A DNA stretch of 8,632 nt from Desulfoplanes sp. (GTDB lineage Bacteria > Desulfobacterota > Desulfovibrionia > Desulfovibrionales > Desulfomicrobiaceae): contig JAQVZR010000054.1 in NCBI GenBank assembly GCA_028708105.1, positions 1-8,632 of the forward strand, read 5' to 3'. The notes beneath the pieces are model-generated. The model saw only the letters and a program-made list of their open reading frames with translations. It was not told the origin of the DNA and searched no databases. Positions 5,643-8,632 of this stretch are shown in pieces; position 1 is the first letter of the stretch; every line of letters starts with the position of its first letter. The translations under genes were made by a program, and so were the position numbers.

Positions 5643-7316
5643 ATGAAAATATGTATGAGAGTTATCTATACAAAAGGGATGGGTGGATTTTTTCTTTTTT
5701 TCTTTTTTTTGTTATTTTTTTCAGGGTGTGAATCCTTTGAATCTTCCCCAACGCCCTCTCCGGGGCAGGTGAACACAGATACACAGGTTCTCGACACCCG
5801 TCCGCAGCAGGGTGGCCGGATTCTCTTCGGGTCCATCGGTGAACCAAGCAACCTGATTCCTCCTCTGGCATCGGATGGGGCCTCTCATGAATTGGCCGAT
5901 TATCTGTATGTTGCTTTGTTGCGTTACAACAAAGATATTAAGCTGGAGCCCTGGGCGGCCAAAAAGTATGAAGTTCTTGATGGCGGGCTCAGACTCCGTT
6001 TCGAGCTGCGTCACGGCATCCATTGGTTCGACGGGCAGGAGCTGACGGCTGAGGATGTTGCCTTTACCTATAAACTCATGATTGATCCTAATACTCCCAC
6101 GGCATATGCCGAAAATTTCAAGGCAGTACAACGTTTCCATATTATCGATCGTTATGCCTTTGAAGTAACCTATGCCAAACCTTTTGCCCAGGCCCTGGTT
6201 ACCTGGGCCTCATCCATCCTTCCTAAACATATTTTGGAGCACGAAAATCTTTTGGATACCCAGTACAGTCGTCATCCTGTGGGTGCTGGGCCATACCGGC
6301 TCAAAGAGTGGGAACCCGGTCGCAGAATTGTGCTCGAGGCCAACGATGACTACTTTGAAGGTCGACCGAAGATCAATACCGTCGTGTACCGCTTTATTCC
6401 GGATACCACCACCATGTTTATGGAACTCAAGTCCGGGAATCTGGATATGATGTCTCTTTCGCCACAGCAATATCTGTATCAGACCAAGGGCAGAGAATGG
6501 GATCGTCTGTTCCACAAATTTAAGTATCTTTCGTTTAGTTATACCTATCTAGGCTATAATCTCCAAAGCCCCTTTTTTTCCGATGTCCGGGTCCGTCAGG
6601 CTTTTGCCCATGCCATCAACAAACGAGAAATTATTAAAGGCGTGCTTTTGGGACAGGGACAGACCACCATTGGTCCCTATAAACCCGGAACCTGGGTATA
6701 TAATACCAGAATAAAGGATTATGTCTATGACCCAGAAGCAGCACGTCGTCTTTTGGCTCAAGCCGGCTGGATCGACCACGACGGAGACGGCCTTCTGGAT
6801 CGGGACGGACTTCCTTTTAGCTTTACAATTCTGACCAATCAGGGAAACAACCTACGGATAAAGGCCGCCACCATCATCCAATTTCGGCTTAAACAGATCG
6901 GCATCGATGTGAAAATCCGTACCGTGGAATGGGCCACCTTTATCAAAGAATTTGTGAACACGGGCCGTTTTGATGCGTTAATTTTGGGCTGGAATATTGT
7001 TCAAGACCCTGATAATTATAATGTTTGGCATTCATCAAAAGCGGTCCCCGGGGGACTGAATTTTGTTGGTTATAAAAACGAAGAATTGGACAATCTCCTT
7101 GATAAGGGCCGGAGTCTGCTAGCTCAGGATAAACGCAAGCCTGTCTATGATTGTATCCAGGAAATTCTTCACCGGGATCAGCCCTATTGTTTTTTGTACG
7201 TCCCCATGTCCCTGCCCATTGTACAATCACGTTTCCAGGGCATCCGTCCCGCCCCTGCCGGAATTACGTATAATTTCAATGATTGGTGGGTGCCGGCAGC
7301 CTTGCAGCAGAATTGA
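5643..7316 (+). CDS. Lipoprotein substrate-binding protein, peptide/nickel ABC transporter class (SBP_bac_5)
   Basis: An extracytoplasmic solute-binding component of a DppA/OppA/NikA-type ABC importer, 557 residues, close to the family's usual size. A basic n-region (Lys2, Arg6, Lys11) precedes a very Phe-rich hydrophobic core (15-26) and a lipobox FSGC with lipidated Cys29; Glu30 follows. A Ser/Thr/Pro-rich linker (31-57) leads to GGRILFGSIGEPSNL (57-71). Family motifs include LRHGIHWFDGQELTAEDVAFTYK (122-144, here as a landmark range), GAGPYRLKEWEPG (214-226), SDVRVRQAFAHAINK (313-327) and GRFDALILGW (441-450). Residues 378-389 form an Asp-rich DxDGDG loop resembling an EF-hand but ending in Gly, a feature I associate with this subfamily. 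AAAAGG at 5631-5636 lies six bases before the ATG. No permease or ATPase gene is adjacent; oligopeptide binding is the likeliest role and nickel is an alternative. Confidence 0.93.
   Translation: MKICMRVIYTKGMGGFFLFFFFLLFFSGCESFESSPTPSPGQVNTDTQVLDTRPQQGGRILFGSIGEPSNLIPPLASDGASHELADYLYVALLRYNKDIKLEPWAAKKYEVLDGGLRLRFELRHGIHWFDGQELTAEDVAFTYKLMIDPNTPTAYAENFKAVQRFHIIDRYAFEVTYAKPFAQALVTWASSILPKHILEHENLLDTQYSRHPVGAGPYRLKEWEPGRRIVLEANDDYFEGRPKINTVVYRFIPDTTTMFMELKSGNLDMMSLSPQQYLYQTKGREWDRLFHKFKYLSFSYTYLGYNLQSPFFSDVRVRQAFAHAINKREIIKGVLLGQGQTTIGPYKPGTWVYNTRIKDYVYDPEAARRLLAQAGWIDHDGDGLLDRDGLPFSFTILTNQGNNLRIKAATIIQFRLKQIGIDVKIRTVEWATFIKEFVNTGRFDALILGWNIVQDPDNYNVWHSSKAVPGGLNFVGYKNEELDNLLDKGRSLLAQDKRKPVYDCIQEILHRDQPYCFLYVPMSLPIVQSRFQGIRPAPAGITYNFNDWWVPAALQQN
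5688..5721 (+). repeat. Cluster of T homopolymers inside the signal-peptide codons
   Basis: T-runs of 6, 7, 8 and 7 bases (5688-5693, 5695-5701, 5703-5710, 5715-5721) interrupted by single C bases and a short GTTA encode the Phe/Leu-rich core of the lipoprotein signal peptide. Slippage by one base would put the rest of the 557-codon gene out of frame. The frame is open as given. Confidence 0.8.
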
Positions 7317-7354
7317 TTATCGCGCAGGACAAAAATCTGTGCTATGGCATAGAT

Positions 7355-7378
7355 CCCGTTTTACCCGGGGCGTTTTTT
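7355..7378 (+). terminator. Probable weak intrinsic terminator after the binding-protein gene
   Basis: CCCG (7355-7358) can pair with CGGG (7366-7369) around a 7-base loop, followed by GCG and T6 (7373-7378). It begins 38 bases past the stop codon. The stem is short and a few bases separate it from the T-run, so it may be leaky. An upstream GCGCAG/CTGTGC pairing (7322-7327 with 7337-7342, one G-U) could add structure. Confidence 0.45.
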
Positions 7379-7424
7379 CAAAAATTGTTGTGGCGGGTGA
7401 GCTGCAGACACCTTCATCTGTATC

Positions 7425-7438
7425 CAGATATCAGATAT
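7425..7438 (+). repeat. Two tandem CAGATAT units in the rel leader
   Basis: CAGATAT occurs twice in direct succession, and the first copy also forms ATCTG-TATC-CAGAT (7416-7429) with upstream bases. It lies about 75 bases before the rel start, where promoter or regulator sites would be expected. No convincing promoter could be read beside it and it may be chance. Confidence 0.25.
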
Positions 7439-7462
7439 TTTTAGAAGCAACGGGTATTTTTC

Positions 7463-7483
7463 TGCGCACTGTGTTCTGCCCCT
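7463..7483. repeat. Degenerate 7-bp tandem repeat, copy B
   Basis: Three consecutive heptamers on the plus strand, TGCGCAC (7463-7469), TGTGTTC (7470-7476) and a third beginning TGCC (7477-7483), match the three units of copy A at 2070-2090 in order and phase, and are likewise followed by a T-run. The first units differ at one base of seven, the second at two, the third at three. This block is 29 bases before the rel start codon. Confidence 0.45.
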
Positions 7484-7512
7484 TTTTGCATCCTTTTTTA
7501 ACCGGTATACCC

Positions 7513-8632
7513 ATGATCAGAATCAATGAAATTATTGACAAAGCGGCCGTCTATTTGCCTCCTTCCGAGCAGGCTCTGATCCAGAAGGCCTATATTTTTT
7601 CCGCATCCGCCCATGCCGGTCAGATCCGGTTGTCCGGCGAGCCCTATCTTTCTCATCCCTTGGAAGTAGCCAATATACTGGTTGATCTGCAGCTTGATGC
7701 TCCCTCCATTGCCGCCGGATTGCTGCACGATACCATTGAGGATACCTCGGCCACCCGTGCCGAATTGGTCACGGAATTTGGTGAAGATGTGGCCAAGGTT
7801 GTGGAAGGTGTGACCAAAATCAACAAAATGAAATTTGATTCTCGGGAAGAAGCTCAGGCCGAGAATATCCGGAAGATGATCCTGGCCATGGCTGATGATA
7901 TCCGGGTTATCATGGTCAAGCTTGCGGACAGGCTGCATAACATGCGTACCCTGGAGTTCCAGAAGGAGATCAAACAGCGTTTGATTGCCAAGGAGACCAT
8001 GGATATCTACGCTCCTCTGGCCAATCGTCTAGGTCTGTACAGGGTCAAAATCCAGCTGGAGGATTTGAGCCTTAGGTATCAGAAGCCGGATGTTTTCAAT
8101 CAGATTCAGGAAGGCCTCAAAGAACATCAGATAGCCGGAGAAGGATATATCGAAAATGTGTGTACCCTGATCTCGAATCTACTTGTGGAAAATGATATTA
8201 AAGGAAGTATCAATGGCCGGATCAAACATATCTACAGTATCTATCACAAAATGAAGAGCCAGGGGCTAACCTTTGACCAAATTTATGATCTGATCGCCTT
8301 CCGGGCTACGGTCAAGAGTATCAAGGACTGTTATACGGTCCTCGGGCTGGTGCATTCCTTGTGGAAACCGGTTCCCGGCCGGTTCAAAGATTATATTTCC
8401 ATGCCCAAGGCCAACATGTACCAGAGCCTGCATACCACTGTCATTGGTCCCGAGGGAGAACGGATTGAGATCCAAATCCGGACTGAAGAGATGCACAGGC
8501 TGGCGGAGTACGGTGTGGCGGCCCACTGGATTTATAAAGAGGGAGCAAAACTTAAGGAAAAAGACGCGGACCGGTTTTCATGGCTGCGTCAGATTCTGGA
8601 TTGGCAGGGCGAGCTCAAGAATCCCCGGAGAA
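7513..8632 (+). CDS. rel: Bifunctional (p)ppGpp synthetase/hydrolase, RelA/SpoT family (partial, 3' end outside window)
   Basis: Cytoplasmic stringent-response enzyme that makes and degrades (p)ppGpp. About 373 N-terminal residues are present, covering both catalytic domains; the TGS, zinc-finger and ACT regions would lie beyond the window. The HD hydrolase domain is intact: RLSGEPYLSHP (His48), LLHDTIEDT (His72-Asp73, Glu76-Asp77) and RLHNMRT (Asn143). The synthetase domain has RIKHIYSIYHKM (236-247), YDLIAFR (Asp259, Arg264), RFKD (290-293), YQSLHTTVIGPEG and EIQIRT (Glu319). The RFKD form of the RXKD motif is typical of bifunctional Rel/SpoT rather than monofunctional RelA (EXDD), so both activities are predicted. 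The ATG at 7513 gives MIRINEI, the N-terminus I would expect for this family, though no Shine-Dalgarno is visible. It is 196 bases downstream of the binding-protein gene and is probably transcribed separately. Confidence 0.96.
   Translation, partial: MIRINEIIDKAAVYLPPSEQALIQKAYIFSASAHAGQIRLSGEPYLSHPLEVANILVDLQLDAPSIAAGLLHDTIEDTSATRAELVTEFGEDVAKVVEGVTKINKMKFDSREEAQAENIRKMILAMADDIRVIMVKLADRLHNMRTLEFQKEIKQRLIAKETMDIYAPLANRLGLYRVKIQLEDLSLRYQKPDVFNQIQEGLKEHQIAGEGYIENVCTLISNLLVENDIKGSINGRIKHIYSIYHKMKSQGLTFDQIYDLIAFRATVKSIKDCYTVLGLVHSLWKPVPGRFKDYISMPKANMYQSLHTTVIGPEGERIEIQIRTEEMHRLAEYGVAAHWIYKEGAKLKEKDADRFSWLRQILDWQGELKNPRR

Noticed and set aside
7413..7441. TTCATC and TATTTT, 17 bases apart, as a rel promoter
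   Set aside because: The -35 match is only 3 of 6 and the -10 match 4 of 6 in AT-rich sequence, too weak to report.

Overview
The window looks like ordinary chromosome from a Gram-negative bacterium of moderate GC content. The Rel N-terminus and the peptide-binding lipoprotein resemble those I know from sulfate-reducing Desulfobacterota (Desulfovibrionales-like). That placement is an inference from family resemblance and has modest confidence. I found no mobile element, CRISPR array, tRNA or rRNA.

Layout. The left half is transcribed leftward: bioD (1-349, 3' end outside the window), bioA (start at 1830, stop at 535), and a large SNF2-family ATPase with an N-terminal SWIM zinc finger (2094-5300). 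A bidirectional hairpin terminator (2035-2066) separates the SNF2 gene from the biotin genes. The bioA leader holds a perfect 13-bp-arm palindrome (1898-1931) and a second small palindrome beside it (1936-1947), both possible operators. The right half is transcribed rightward from a 342-base divergent intergenic region (5301-5642): a lipoprotein substrate-binding protein of the peptide/nickel ABC transporter class (5643-7316), then a bifunctional RelA/SpoT (p)ppGpp synthetase/hydrolase (7513 to beyond the window end).

How the genes fit together. BioA and BioD catalyse consecutive steps of biotin synthesis (KAPA to DAPA to dethiobiotin) and form one functional unit. The SNF2 protein, the binding lipoprotein and Rel share no obvious pathway with them or with each other. 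No transporter permease or ATPase genes accompany the binding protein here.

Most notable non-coding signals: (i) the palindrome upstream of bioA, whose half-site resembles the BirA operator half-site but with a shorter spacer; (ii) an inverted repeat GTATGACA/TGTCATAC in the divergent region, with NikR-like half-sites but non-canonical spacing; (iii) a pair of related degenerate 7-bp tandem repeats at two distant intergenic sites; (iv) long T homopolymers in the signal-peptide codons of the binding lipoprotein. I did not find convincing evidence of a new multi-gene system.
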